Assembly (NCBI GenBank): GCA_013306675.1
Contig: JABLUY010000084.1
Span: 51,139 to 115,138 of the forward strand
DNA from: Thraustochytrium sp. TN22
Taxonomy: Eukaryota > Sar > Bigyra > Thraustochytrida > Thraustochytriidae
Direction of reading: 5' to 3'
Length of the DNA stretch: 64,000 bases
In this document: positions 1 to 8,424 of the stretch, one piece after another
Layout: every line of letters starts with the position of its first letter
How positions within the stretch are numbered: the stretch's first letter is position 1
Notes under the pieces: model-generated
Seen by the model: the letters and a program-made list of their open reading frames with translations, nothing else
What the model was told of the DNA's origin: nothing
Databases searched by the model: none
Position numbers and translations under genes: made by a program

Positions 1-1
1 C

Positions 2-675
2 GGCGGGCGCGGGCGCGAGGTCGGGCGGGACCATGACATCGGAGAGCAGGTGCGAGGGGTGGTGGTTGCGACGGCGAAAAGGGGCCCCGTATACAGCGTC
101 CGGGTTGCGGCATGGACAAATGTCAAGCGCGCCGTCCCAGACATCCTCGATGGCGCGAGAGTGCCAGACCTCAAAGCATGAGCGCCAGTCCCACATGCGT
201 TTCGGCTGGCAGCAGAGCGGCACGCGCAGGCAGCTGGCGCACCAAAACTTCGTACTTGGCGGCCGGCGCGACGAGTGCGCCTTGACTGGCCAGTTCTCGC
301 ACACCGAGCAACACAGCACGCACGGGAGCCCGTCGCGCTTGTGCTTGCGGGCCTCCGCCACATCGAGGTCCATGCGCTCTGGCGCGTGACGCACGCCGCG
401 CGAGTGGCTCAGCCGCAAGAACACGAGCAGCCGATCATATTTGTACAGGTCCAGCAGCTTCGCCACGGAGTTGCCGGCGCGGGCACGCAACACCCGTTGC
501 GCAAGCTCGCGCAGCTGGTCTGCCTGTGCCGGGTTGCGCGAGGGCTCCCACGGCTCGTTGTCGAAGAGCAGCTGATGCGGCGCCAGCGGCGCCACGTCCA
601 CGCATGGCGGTAATCCGCCTTGCTGCACTTGCTGTTCTTCCTGTTGCTGTGGCTGCTGCTGTTGATGTTGTTGTT

Positions 676-716
<41 letters not shown>

Positions 717-1081
717 AAGTGCGCGGCGTTGCGCCGCCGGACGATCGCCGCCTCCTCGAGCGGCCCGCCCGAGCTCGCTTCCGCTGGCATGGTCAACGTC
801 AGATCATGCACGTGCGCAGGCGTGTGCTCATGCGCGTGCTCAAGCGCGTGCACGTGAGCGTGCTGCGCGAGCCCGAGCCCGAGCCCCGCCGCAGCCGCCT
901 CGAGCGGCGGCGCCGGCGCCGGTGGCGGCTGCCTGGCCATGTCTAGGCCATCCAGGCTTGCGCCCAGCGCCGCGTGCAGGAGCTCGGGCCCGCTGCTGGC
1001 GGCGCCGGAGCCGGGGCCGGAGCCGCCGCTCGAGGCGGCGGCCGCGCTGGCGCCGCCCCGCGGCCCGCCGCGCGTCGACAT
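2..1081 (-). CDS. Protein with poly-Gln tract and piggyBac-type C-terminal zinc finger (3' end off the window)
   Basis: Open frame of 360 codons that runs off the left edge without a stop. The start at 1081 was chosen because the residues after it begin a typical low-complexity N-terminus; the frame also stays open further upstream. In order: Gly/Ala/Ser-rich segment, a His-rich stretch (HAHVHALEHAHEH, about nt 810-870), a run of Gln at about nt 660-715, then a structured part. The structured part has a Cys motif: CVLCCSVC, about 20 residues, WCASCLRVPLCC, then SCFEVWH. The spacing C-x2-C ... C-x2-C-x-VPL ... CF-x2-WH matches the zinc finger at the C-terminus of piggyBac (DDE_Tnp_1_7) transposases and the one in the element at the right end of this window. 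No transposase core is visible. It may be a domesticated transposon domain or an old element. The family call rests on the motif only. Confidence 0.6.
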
Positions 1082-1209
1082 GCCAGCCAGCAGCGGGCCC
1101 GCGCGATCAGGGTTTGCCTGGATGCATGCAGCAGCGACGGCGGCAGCGGCACCGCCACCCAGAACCGTAACCCGTAACCCTCGCTGCGCGCTGCGCGAGC
1201 CCTCTCGCC
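1082..1209. promoter_or_regulatory. Short divergent intergenic region
   Basis: 128 bp between the inferred start codons of the divergent genes at 1081 (minus) and 1210 (plus). Promoter elements for both should lie here. No TATA box or other motif can be named with confidence. Confidence 0.35.
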
Positions 1210-1776
1210 ATGGCGCTCGGCAAGCTCGTGCTGACGCTCGTGGGCGGCCACGCCGTCGCCACGCTGGTCTCGGCGCGCGGTGGCGTGCGCGGCGTCCTGG
1301 GCGCCGATCTCGACGAGGCCGACCAGCGCAAGCAGGAGACCTGGACCTCGCGGCCGCCCGAGGCCGAGGTCGCGCGCCTCGGCAAGCTCGTTACGGAGCT
1401 CTACCGCGGCCAGCCGCGCTGGCCACGCATCCCGGCCTCCTACACAGCCGAGTGCGAGCTGGAGACGCCCGTGCTCGCGCTCAAGGGCGCCGCCGCAGCC
1501 GAGCGCGCCGCCAAGGCGCTCGCCAAGCTCAAGCCCGTGCAGCTCGCGCACCGCGAGGAGTACTCGCAGGACGGCCGCCACGTGCGCGTGTACATGACCA
1601 CCGAGGTCACTGTCTTCTCCCGGGCCTTCCTCATCCCCGGGCGCGTGCAGCTTGACCTCGATGACCAGGGCCACGTGCTACGCCACGAGGAGGTCTGGTT
1701 CGGCCGCGCACTCCTGCCCGAGCTTCACCTCGTCCGCGCCGCCAACGGCTGGCTCTTTGACAAGCTTCTCGATTGA
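1210..1776 (+). CDS. Uncharacterised 188-residue protein
   Basis: Complete frame of 188 codons from ATG at 1210. The N-terminus (MALGKLVLTLVGGHAVATLV) is hydrophobic enough to be a signal anchor or organelle-targeting segment. Residues about 75-188 alternate charged and hydrophobic positions as in a small alpha+beta domain (for example VRVYMTTEVTVFSR, then VQLDLDDQGHVLRHEEVWFG, ending WLFDKLLD). This resembles NTF2/SnoaL-like folds, but that is an impression only. The stop lies 46 bp from the stop of the convergent gene, so the mRNAs probably overlap at their 3' ends. Function unknown. Confidence 0.65.
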   Translation: MALGKLVLTLVGGHAVATLVSARGGVRGVLGADLDEADQRKQETWTSRPPEAEVARLGKLVTELYRGQPRWPRIPASYTAECELETPVLALKGAAAAERAAKALAKLKPVQLAHREEYSQDGRHVRVYMTTEVTVFSRAFLIPGRVQLDLDDQGHVLRHEEVWFGRALLPELHLVRAANGWLFDKLLD

Positions 1777-1821
1777 TTTCACCTGCTCGCTGAAAAGGGT
1801 GGTACTCTAAGTTCTACAATT

Positions 1822-3159
1822 CTACACGTCATGACTGGAGTCGCTCTCGTGCCCGCTCGAAAGCTCGCTTGTTGAGCTGACCTCGCCAGGCGCCGCATCC
1901 ATCGCATCAGCCGCCTCAGCCGCACCAGCTGCGTCAGTCGCGTCGCCTAGGTCAGGGCGCGGCGCCGGCGCAGCATGGTTGGCCTCTTCATCGCCTTCGT
2001 CATTCTCATCCTCCTTGTCGTCATCCTGCTGAGACTCCTCATCTTCCTGAGACTCGTCGTCTACCCAATCGTCGCCAACGTCGTCCAGCGCGCCAGCAGC
2101 CTGCGCGAAGCGAGCGCCCGAAACCCCAGGGCGACCTAGAGCGCTCGCCTGCAGCGTGGGCGAAGATCGCGCTGGCCGAGCCTTGTGAAGAATGGCCTCG
2201 CTCTCGTACTTGTGCCCGCCGCCCACACGCTCAGCGCGCACGGCCTCGCGATTCTTGCGAGGAGGGCGGTCAAAGATCGGGGCCGCTACCTCCCGAGGTC
2301 TCAGTCGCTCCGCCGCACGACCCGACGATGGCGGGTCTGGCGGAGGCGCACTCTCTGTCTGCATGGACCGATCACTTGTCGCTGGCCTGCTAGGCTCAAG
2401 CCCGCGTGGCTTCTCGTCCTGCGGGGCCTTGGCGTCGCTTCCGCTTTTTTTCTTCTTCTTCTCATGAAGCTCAAGCCGCGCGCGGTTCGCAATGAACCCG
2501 CTCGCCACGGCGCTGCCTCCCCCAACGGCTGCGCGCCATGCCTTGGCCTTCGCGGACGAAGACGCCTTCTCGCTATCTTCGGTGGTGGGCGCTCCAGTGG
2601 GCGCTCCGGTGGGTGCTTTGGTCGGTGTCGCCGTGGGCTGCTCCGAGCTCGCCTCATCGGCACTCGAGGATCCGCACCCATCAGGGATCTCGCGCAGCAC
2701 CAAGTTGCCGCAGACGCACTCCGGCCGCGGCGCCCCGCAGCCGAGCTCGCACGTCACCGGGCATACGTAGCGCAGTGCGCTTGACATCGAGCTGCAGAGC
2801 CCCAGCGCCTCGGCCATGCTGCATGACTGGACCGGCAAGCCCGAGAAGGCGTCCGCGCCCGGCGCCAGGTCAGCACACTCGCTCGCGCACAGGCCGCACG
2901 CTCGAGGGCAAAGGCTCGCAAGCAGGCCGCTGCTCAGCTGCGCGCAATAGCCGGCCGCCTGTAGCGATTCGCACGAGTCCACGGTGCCATTCGCAAGCAC
3001 GGCGACGAGCGCCGCCGCGCTCACGTCGTCGTCTGCACCATCCGGGGCGCAAGCCACCTCCTGGCTGCGCGCGGCCACCAGCGAGGCCAGGATCCCGGCG
3101 CCGAGCGCCACCAGCGCCCGCGCGCGCGCCCCTCGCGCACGCCGCCGTCGCCGTCCCAT
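1822..3159 (-). CDS. Secreted Cys-rich protein with ShK-like domains and acidic tail
   Basis: 445 residues using the ATG at 3159, whose product starts with an Arg-rich n-region and a hydrophobic core (ALVALGAGILASLVAARS), a plausible signal peptide. An in-frame ATG at 3234 would bury that segment, so 3159 is preferred. Next come two ShKT-like units with the spacing C ... SC ... GYC ... LCPRACGLC and SC ... GLC ... VCPVTCELGC, then a third short Cys group. A Pro-Thr repeat (TPTKAPTGAPTGAPTT) follows, then a basic stretch with a weak hydrophobic segment, and a long Asp/Glu-rich C-terminus. ShK-like domains occur in extracellular proteins and enzymes of many protists; they do not by themselves indicate a toxin. 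It is a paralogue of the divergent gene starting at 3270. Confidence 0.72.
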   Translation of the reverse strand: MGRRRRRARGARARALVALGAGILASLVAARSQEVACAPDGADDDVSAAALVAVLANGTVDSCESLQAAGYCAQLSSGLLASLCPRACGLCASECADLAPGADAFSGLPVQSCSMAEALGLCSSMSSALRYVCPVTCELGCGAPRPECVCGNLVLREIPDGCGSSSADEASSEQPTATPTKAPTGAPTGAPTTEDSEKASSSAKAKAWRAAVGGGSAVASGFIANRARLELHEKKKKKSGSDAKAPQDEKPRGLEPSRPATSDRSMQTESAPPPDPPSSGRAAERLRPREVAAPIFDRPPRKNREAVRAERVGGGHKYESEAILHKARPARSSPTLQASALGRPGVSGARFAQAAGALDDVGDDWVDDESQEDEESQQDDDKEDENDEGDEEANHAAPAPRPDLGDATDAAGAAEAADAMDAAPGEVSSTSELSSGHESDSSHDV

Positions 3160-3269
3160 CGTTTCTGCCACCTCCAGGTCTTTGCGCGATTTTTCCCATC
3201 CCCCATCGTAACGGGCAAGCCAAGTCGGCGGCACCGCAGATGACGACTTTCGGGAGCCAATCCGAAAGC
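3160..3269. promoter_or_regulatory. Shared intergenic region of the divergent ShK-like pair
   Basis: 110 bp between two start codons of paralogous genes on opposite strands, so both are probably driven from one bidirectional promoter. The segment contains a T-run (cgatttttcccatcccccat) but no motif I can name. Confidence 0.4.
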
Positions 3270-4379
3270 ATGAGCCGCAAAAGGCGCGGTTCCCTAGCGA
3301 TGGCGCTGGCGCTGGCCCACGCTTCTGCTGCCGCGGCCTGCGAGGATGCCTCGGCTGCTGGGCTCGCGGCGGCCGGGCTCGCGGTGGACTCCTGCGCCGC
3401 GATCGCGGACGCGGGGCTCTGCGCCGTGCTAGCCGACCAAGTCGCCCGCGCGCTGTGCCCGGCGTCGTGCGGACTCTGCGGCGGCGCTTTCGGCGTTTGC
3501 GCAGACGTCAATGAGACCACCTTGGCCCTCCAGCCAAAGCTTGCTGCCTTGGGACCCACGTGCCGCGACGTTGCCCAGCAAGGGGGTTGCCTCACGCACG
3601 CCTCGCTCGCCGAGGCATTCTGCCCATACGCGTGTGCCGCCGGTGCCTGCGCCGACGAGGTCTGCGAGGACCGCGACGACTGGGTTGCGGGCCTGCCCGC
3701 GCTATCCAGCGCCAACTGCTCCACAGCGGCTGCGAACGGGCAATGTTCGGCCTTTCGAGCCGTCATGACCGCGCTCTGCCCGGTCTCCTGCGGCCTGGGC
3801 TGCGCTGACGCGCCCTCGGACACGATCGTCTGCGCTTGCGACGGCGAGATGGTCCAGGCGGGCAGCGACGGTCTCCCCCCGCCGCTCGAGGAGTGCCCGG
3901 GCTCCGCGTCCGACGATGGCGACGACGACGACGACGAGGAGGATCTGGATTGGACCAGCGAGTTGCAAGATGTGCTCGAGGATCAGCTCTCGGGCGTCGA
4001 GATTTTCGACACGCTCTCTTTCGTCGCCAGTACCCTCGCGACCATCTACACAACGCACCAGAAGTTGCATCAGCTCATGCTCGAGAAGACCAGCTTCGAC
4101 CTGGGCGCTCTCTGCCCTTACGCACGCCTGCGCGGCAAGAGCCGCTCGCGCGGGCTTGGAGCTCGTGTGCAGCCGGCACAGGACAACGGCCCATCCGGCC
4201 TCAAGAGCACCACATCGGGTCCGCCCGACAATGCAAGCAGCCCCTCCGAGTCAAGGGGCGCCTTGGCACGGTGGAAGCGTAAGCTGTCCGCTTGGCGGCC
4301 CTTGGTCGACAAGGCCAAGGACGCCGTGCAGCAGGGCCTCGAGCTCCGCGACAAGCTCGCCCCTGGCGACGAGGACTGA
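3270..4379 (+). CDS. Secreted Cys-rich protein with three ShK-like domains
   Basis: 369 residues. ATG 3270 gives a good signal peptide (MSRKRRGSLAMALALAHASA, cleavage near the Ala-rich end); ATG 3240 in the same frame would add ten polar residues. Three ShKT-like units follow, each ending in a CP-x2-C signature: ALCPASCGLC, AFCPYACAAGAC and ALCPVSCGLGC. An acidic linker with an Asp run (about nt 3916-3945), a helical region and a basic C-terminus complete it. N-glycosylation sequons are present (NET, NCS). The layout matches the divergent gene at 1822-3159, so the two arose by inverted duplication. It is likely extracellular or in the secretory pathway; no enzyme domain is visible. Confidence 0.72.
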   Translation: MSRKRRGSLAMALALAHASAAAACEDASAAGLAAAGLAVDSCAAIADAGLCAVLADQVARALCPASCGLCGGAFGVCADVNETTLALQPKLAALGPTCRDVAQQGGCLTHASLAEAFCPYACAAGACADEVCEDRDDWVAGLPALSSANCSTAAANGQCSAFRAVMTALCPVSCGLGCADAPSDTIVCACDGEMVQAGSDGLPPPLEECPGSASDDGDDDDDEEDLDWTSELQDVLEDQLSGVEIFDTLSFVASTLATIYTTHQKLHQLMLEKTSFDLGALCPYARLRGKSRSRGLGARVQPAQDNGPSGLKSTTSGPPDNASSPSESRGALARWKRKLSAWRPLVDKAKDAVQQGLELRDKLAPGDED

Positions 4380-4515
4380 CTGACCCAACCAGCTTTCCTC
4401 GCATACCTTTGTAACTAACCTTCGCACGGCGTTGATCATAGCCCTCGCCTCGCGCTGTCTTGAGAGCGGTCAACCTCGAACGACGCATGCGTGACGCGCG
4501 AGGCGACCATTGCTT

Positions 4516-4555
4516 CTTGTTCATCTTGTTCATCTTGTTCATCTTGTTCATCTTG
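4516..4555. repeat. 9-bp minisatellite, four and a half units
   Basis: cttgttcat repeated four times followed by cttg, in the leader region upstream of the DYRK kinase gene. Unlike most of the window, the unit is AT-rich. Confidence 0.95.
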
Positions 4556-4804
4556 CAGCGCAACTTGACACTGCACTGCGGCGACGCCGGCCGCGGCCAA
4601 GCCTTGCGAGAAGGCTTTGCCGCTTGGTCCAGCCCTGGCCGTTGACGCCCACGCGGAGGCTCGAGCTGCGCCACCCGCTCGCTGTACACCTGCGGAGCCG
4701 GCCGGAGCCGCGCAGACCCCGCCGGCAGGGCCGCCCTGCGCGGCCGAGCAGAGCCCCGCGCGCGGCGGCCTCGCGGCGGCCCCGGGCGGCGCCCTCGCAG
4801 CGCC

Positions 4805-4880
4805 GAGGTCGAGGTCCGGGCCGCGGTCGAGGTCCAGGTCGAGGTTGGGGTCGGGGTCGGGGTCGCGGTCGAGGTCGCGC
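4805..4880. repeat. Imperfect GTCGAG/GGTCGG hexanucleotide tract
   Basis: Degenerate hexamers (gaggtcgaggtccgg, ggtcgaggtccaggtcgag, ggtcggggtcgg) just upstream of the preferred kinase start at 4932. If translation began at 4617 this tract would encode an Arg/Ser/Gly-rich segment. A related CTCGAG/GTCGAG tract lies upstream of the gene at 58585. Confidence 0.85.
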
Positions 4881-4931
4881 GCGCCGGCGCCGCAAAGCCG
4901 AGTCGCGCGGGCGGCGCGGGCGGCGCGCAGG

Positions 4932-5406
4932 ATGTCGGCGGGCGCGCGCGCGGGGTGGCGCGCGCGCGCGCTGCTGGAGGATTGCGAGCGCGTCTTCGAC
5001 GGCGTGGCGGACGCGCTGGGCGAGGCCGAGCCCGACCGGGACGATGAGGCCAACGGCGACGGCGAGGGCGCGGGCGGCAGCCAGCCGCAGCCGCAGCAGC
5101 AGCCGCAGTGGGCGCAGCAAGCGCCGCCGCGGCCGCCGACGCGCGAGGAGCAGGAGGACCTGCTCGAGGCGGAGGACGAGGACGCCAAGTCCGGCGAGCC
5201 GGCGCCGCGGATCGGCCGCTCCAGTGTGCTGACCGCGGCGGAGCTGGACGCCGACGGCCTGCTGGAGGCTGTGAGCGGCGCCGCGGACGAGGAGGACAGC
5301 GGCGAGGACGCGGGCCCGCCACGCCATGAGGCCGCGGGCTGGCTCGAGGTGGCCCTCGACATTGAGGCGTACTGGCTGTTGCAGGAGACGGAGTGGGAGC
5401 TTCGCG

Positions 5407-5446
<40 letters not shown>

Positions 5447-6665
5447 CGATGAAGATGGGGGTGAGGAGGAGGACGATGATGAGGTGGATGACGACGACGA
5501 CGTGGACATCAACGATGACGATGACGATGTCGATGACGGCGACGGCGAGGAAAATGGGGAGAATGGCAACGATGGCGTCAGCAACTTCGGCACGGAGGGT
5601 GCGCACGCCGCGGGCTCTGGACCGGAGCCAGAAGAGCCGGAGTACTCGAGTTTCCAGCTGCGCGTGGTGGGCGTCAAGGGCAAGACTGGCTTCGAGGAAA
5701 CCAAGGAGCTCAAGGTGCACCAGGGGCTGCGCATCATCGGGCGGTACGCCGTGCAGGACGTGGTGGGCGAGGCTGCGTTTTCGACGGCGCTGCGCTGCCT
5801 GGATACGGAGAACGGGATGCGGCCGGTGTGTTGCAAGGTAATCAAGAACAGCAAGGACTTTGTGGATCAGAGTCTGGACGAGATCCGGCTCCTGCAGCAC
5901 CTGAACGCGCGCGACCCGGGAGCACGCTTCGTGGTACAGCTGCTGGACTGCTTTTACCACAAAGAGCACCTCTTTCTGGTGACGGAGTTGCTGGGCGCCA
6001 ACCTTTACACAGGCTGGGAGGAGGTAATCAGCAATCACGGCTTGACGGTGGAGGAGGCGGTCAGTACGGTGGCGCGTCAGTGCTTAGCCGCTCTGGACTT
6101 TGTGCATGGCGCCGGCCTCATCCACTGCGACATCAAGCCAGAAAACATCCTGGTGGCGAGCCTCGAGCCGCTGCGCGTGAAGCTGATTGACTTTGGGTCG
6201 AGCTGTTTTTCCACGGACCGACTGAGCTCGTACATTCAGTCGCGCTTCTACCGCGCGCCCGAGGTGGTGCTGGGGCTCGCCTTCGACTCACGCATCGACC
6301 TGTGGTCGCTAGGCTGCGTGCTGGCGGAGCTGCGCTCGGGCCAGGTCCTCTTTGAGTGTGCTGACGCGCACGAATTGCTGGCGTGCATCGTGTCGACCAG
6401 GGGGGCGATCCCGCGCCATCTCCTGCGCGACGCCCGCTTTGCGCACAAGTACTTCGTTGCGGGTGTGCTGCACCGGCCGCCCGCGGACCTCGACAGCGGA
6501 GACGCGGCCATGACCGTCTCGTTGCTGTATCCGAAGCACTCCTCGCTTTCAACGCAGCTGCCGGAGGCCACATCACCGCGCCTACTGCGTTTGCTGGATG
6601 CGCTGCTCACGGTGGATCCGGCGGCGCGCCCGTCGGCCGCCGCCTTGCTTGAGATGTTCTGCTGA
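4932..6665 (+). CDS. Plant-type DYRK protein kinase (DYRKP-like)
   Basis: 577 residues from ATG 4932; an in-frame ATG at 4617 would add a low-complexity Arg/Ser tail. The first half is disordered and acidic, with a pure Asp run (nt 5410-5445) and further Asp/Glu blocks. The kinase domain covers about residues 265-577: glycine loop GEAAFS (only its first Gly kept, as in plant DYRKP), lysine in CCKVIKNSKDF, the family signature DQSLDEIRLL, catalytic loop HCDIKPENIL with the DYRK-type Cys, LIDFGSSCF, and SSYIQSRFYRAPEVVLG in the activation loop. The DYRK Y-x-Y is reduced to S-x-Y, keeping the second Tyr that is autophosphorylated in the family. The WSLGC motif follows. DYRKs are Ser/Thr kinases that mature by Tyr autophosphorylation; algal DYRKP members act in growth arrest and storage metabolism. 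Substrates here are unknown. Confidence 0.88.
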
Positions 6666-6821
6666 TGACGGGCGCTGTCTCTCTATCTCTCTCTCTGTGC
6701 GCCTGTCGGTGCCCTTTGGTGTGGCGCTGGCTGCCTTTTAAGCAATACGCAAATTGAAGCCTTTCTGTTCTTGGAGTTCCTTGACATGTGTCATCTCCTA
6801 CACCGCCTGTCACAAGGATGA

Positions 6822-7175
6822 TCACACCGTTTGTCTTCCTGTCTCAGATGCTCTCCTGTTTGCGACCGCGCCAAAGATACTCAAGCCTAGAATGAGGCCG
6901 ACGCAGTCCGCGGCAAAATCTCTGAGCGAGGCCCTGGGCCCGTCCAGGACCTCCTTGCCGGCGGCCACTGCGAGCGTGACGCTCGTGGAGACCTCAGGGC
7001 CCACGCCGGCAAGGACGCCCATGGCGAGCGCCAAGGCTGCACAGGCCGCAATGTGCTGCGCCTTGTCCGCGCGCAGCCAGAGGTCGGTCGCGTCCGCAAC
7101 GAGCGCCGCATCCAGCGCCACCGCAGCGAGCGCCACCGCCGCTACGACGCGCACGCAGGCGCTGGTGGCCTCCAT
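6822..7175 (-). CDS. Small YfiM/VanZ-like membrane protein
   Basis: 117 residues with three or four hydrophobic segments. The diagnostic parts are DKAQHIAACAALALAMG, then VAAGKEVLDGP, then SLRDFAADCVGLILG. This order (DK-x-x-H, GKE-x-x-D, D-x-x-AD-x-x-G) is that of the YfiM/DUF2279 group within the VanZ-like membrane proteins, which has plant and bacterial members. No biochemical function is established for the group. The gene is convergent with the kinase gene (157 bp between stops). Confidence 0.65.
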   Translation of the reverse strand: MEATSACVRVVAAVALAAVALDAALVADATDLWLRADKAQHIAACAALALAMGVLAGVGPEVSTSVTLAVAAGKEVLDGPRASLRDFAADCVGLILGLSIFGAVANRRASETGRQTV

Positions 7176-7262
7176 CGCGTTGGAGATTTTCGTCCAAAGA
7201 TCGTGTCTTTCTCACACCGGCACAAGATAGGTGGAACAAGATGGCAAAATTCATCATCCGCC

Positions 7263-8424
7263 GAGGTTCAGGAGGCAGAGCTGGGCGCCGAAGAGGCGGC
7301 GCGCGTCGGCGTCACAGAGCGCGAAGGCACACAGGTCCCCATTGTTGAGCTCGAGGAGGTTGTGAAGTCAATTGTGGCCGTTCTCCGCGAGCTGTTCGAC
7401 GAGGAGATGCCGCACGTTGGCGGCGCGGAGCGTGGACAGGTCCTCGTCGTCGAGCTCAAGGAGGTGATCGCGCAGGTCGTCGACGGCGCAGAACCGCTGC
7501 GCGCAGGCCGCTGGGCGTGAGTCCTGCAGGATGCGGTTGACGAGAGGGAGAGCGAGCGCGTCCCAGGAGAGGAAGCGCGCGAACAGGTACGGCAAGAAGC
7601 GTTCGCGTGCCGAGGAGCGTGTTGGCGACCTCGATTCAGGAGGCAGAGCTGGGCGCCGAAGAGGCGGCGCGCGTCGGCGTCACAGAGCGCGAAGGCACAC
7701 AGGTCCCCATTGTTGAGCTCGAGGAGGTTGTGAAGTCAATTGTGGCCGTTCTCCGCGAGCTGTTCGACGAGGAGATGCCGCACGTTGGCGGCGCGGAGCG
7801 TGGACAGGTCCTCGTCGTCGAGCTCAAGGAGGTGATCGCGCAGGTCGTCGACGGCGCAGAACCGCTGCGCGCAGGCCGCTAGGCGTGAGTCCTGCAGGAT
7901 GTGGTTGACGAGAGGGAGAGCGAGCTCGTCCCAGGAGAGGAAGCGCGAAAACAGGTACGGCAAGAAGCGTTCGCGTGCCGAGGCGTCGAGGAGGAGCGCG
8001 TTGGCGACCTCGATTCAGGAGGCAGAGCTGGGCGCAGAGGAGGCGGCGTGCGTTGGCATCACGGAGCGCAAGGCACATTGTTGGACAGGTGAAGCCCGTG
8101 GAGGTTGTGTGACGTCAATTCTGGCCATTCTCCGCGAGATCCAGAATGCCGAGCTGTTCGCCGAGGAGATGCCGCACGTTGGCGGCGCGGAGCGCAAAGG
8201 TAATATTGGACAGGTCCTCGTCGTCGAGCTCAAGGAGGTGATCGCGCAGGTCGTCAACGGCGCAGAGGCGCTGCGCGCAGGCCGCCAGGCGTGAGTCCTG
8301 CAGAATGTGGTTGACGAGCGGGAGAGCGAGCGCGTCCCATGAGAGGAAGCGCGCGAACTGTGCGAGGTACGGCAAGAAGCGTTCGCGTGCCGAGGCGTCG
8401 AGGAGGAGCGTGTTTGCGACCTCG
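7263..8424. repeat. Three tandem units of about 370-410 bp: 3' end of a gene and two downstream copies
   Basis: Units at about 7263-7634, 7632-8012 and 8013-8424 share near-identical blocks (ttcaggaggcagagctgggc at each left end; the aggcgtgagtcctgcag block inside each). The rightmost unit codes the C-terminus of the gene at 8115-9971. The two left units repeat that C-terminal coding sequence on the minus strand (DALALPLVN, then a stop after LAENGHN) with few changes, so the duplication is recent. Only small edits separate the copies, including loss of a segment next to ELDDEDLS. Confidence 0.85.

Noticed and set aside
620-946. Plus-strand frame with a long Leu run near its start
   Set aside because: It is the antisense of the Gln run in the minus-strand gene at 2-1081; the minus frame has a recognisable zinc finger.
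1822-4379. Reading the ShK-like proteins as toxins
   Set aside because: ShK-like domains are common in ordinary secreted and enzyme proteins; the long acidic tails and multiple units do not resemble short channel toxins.
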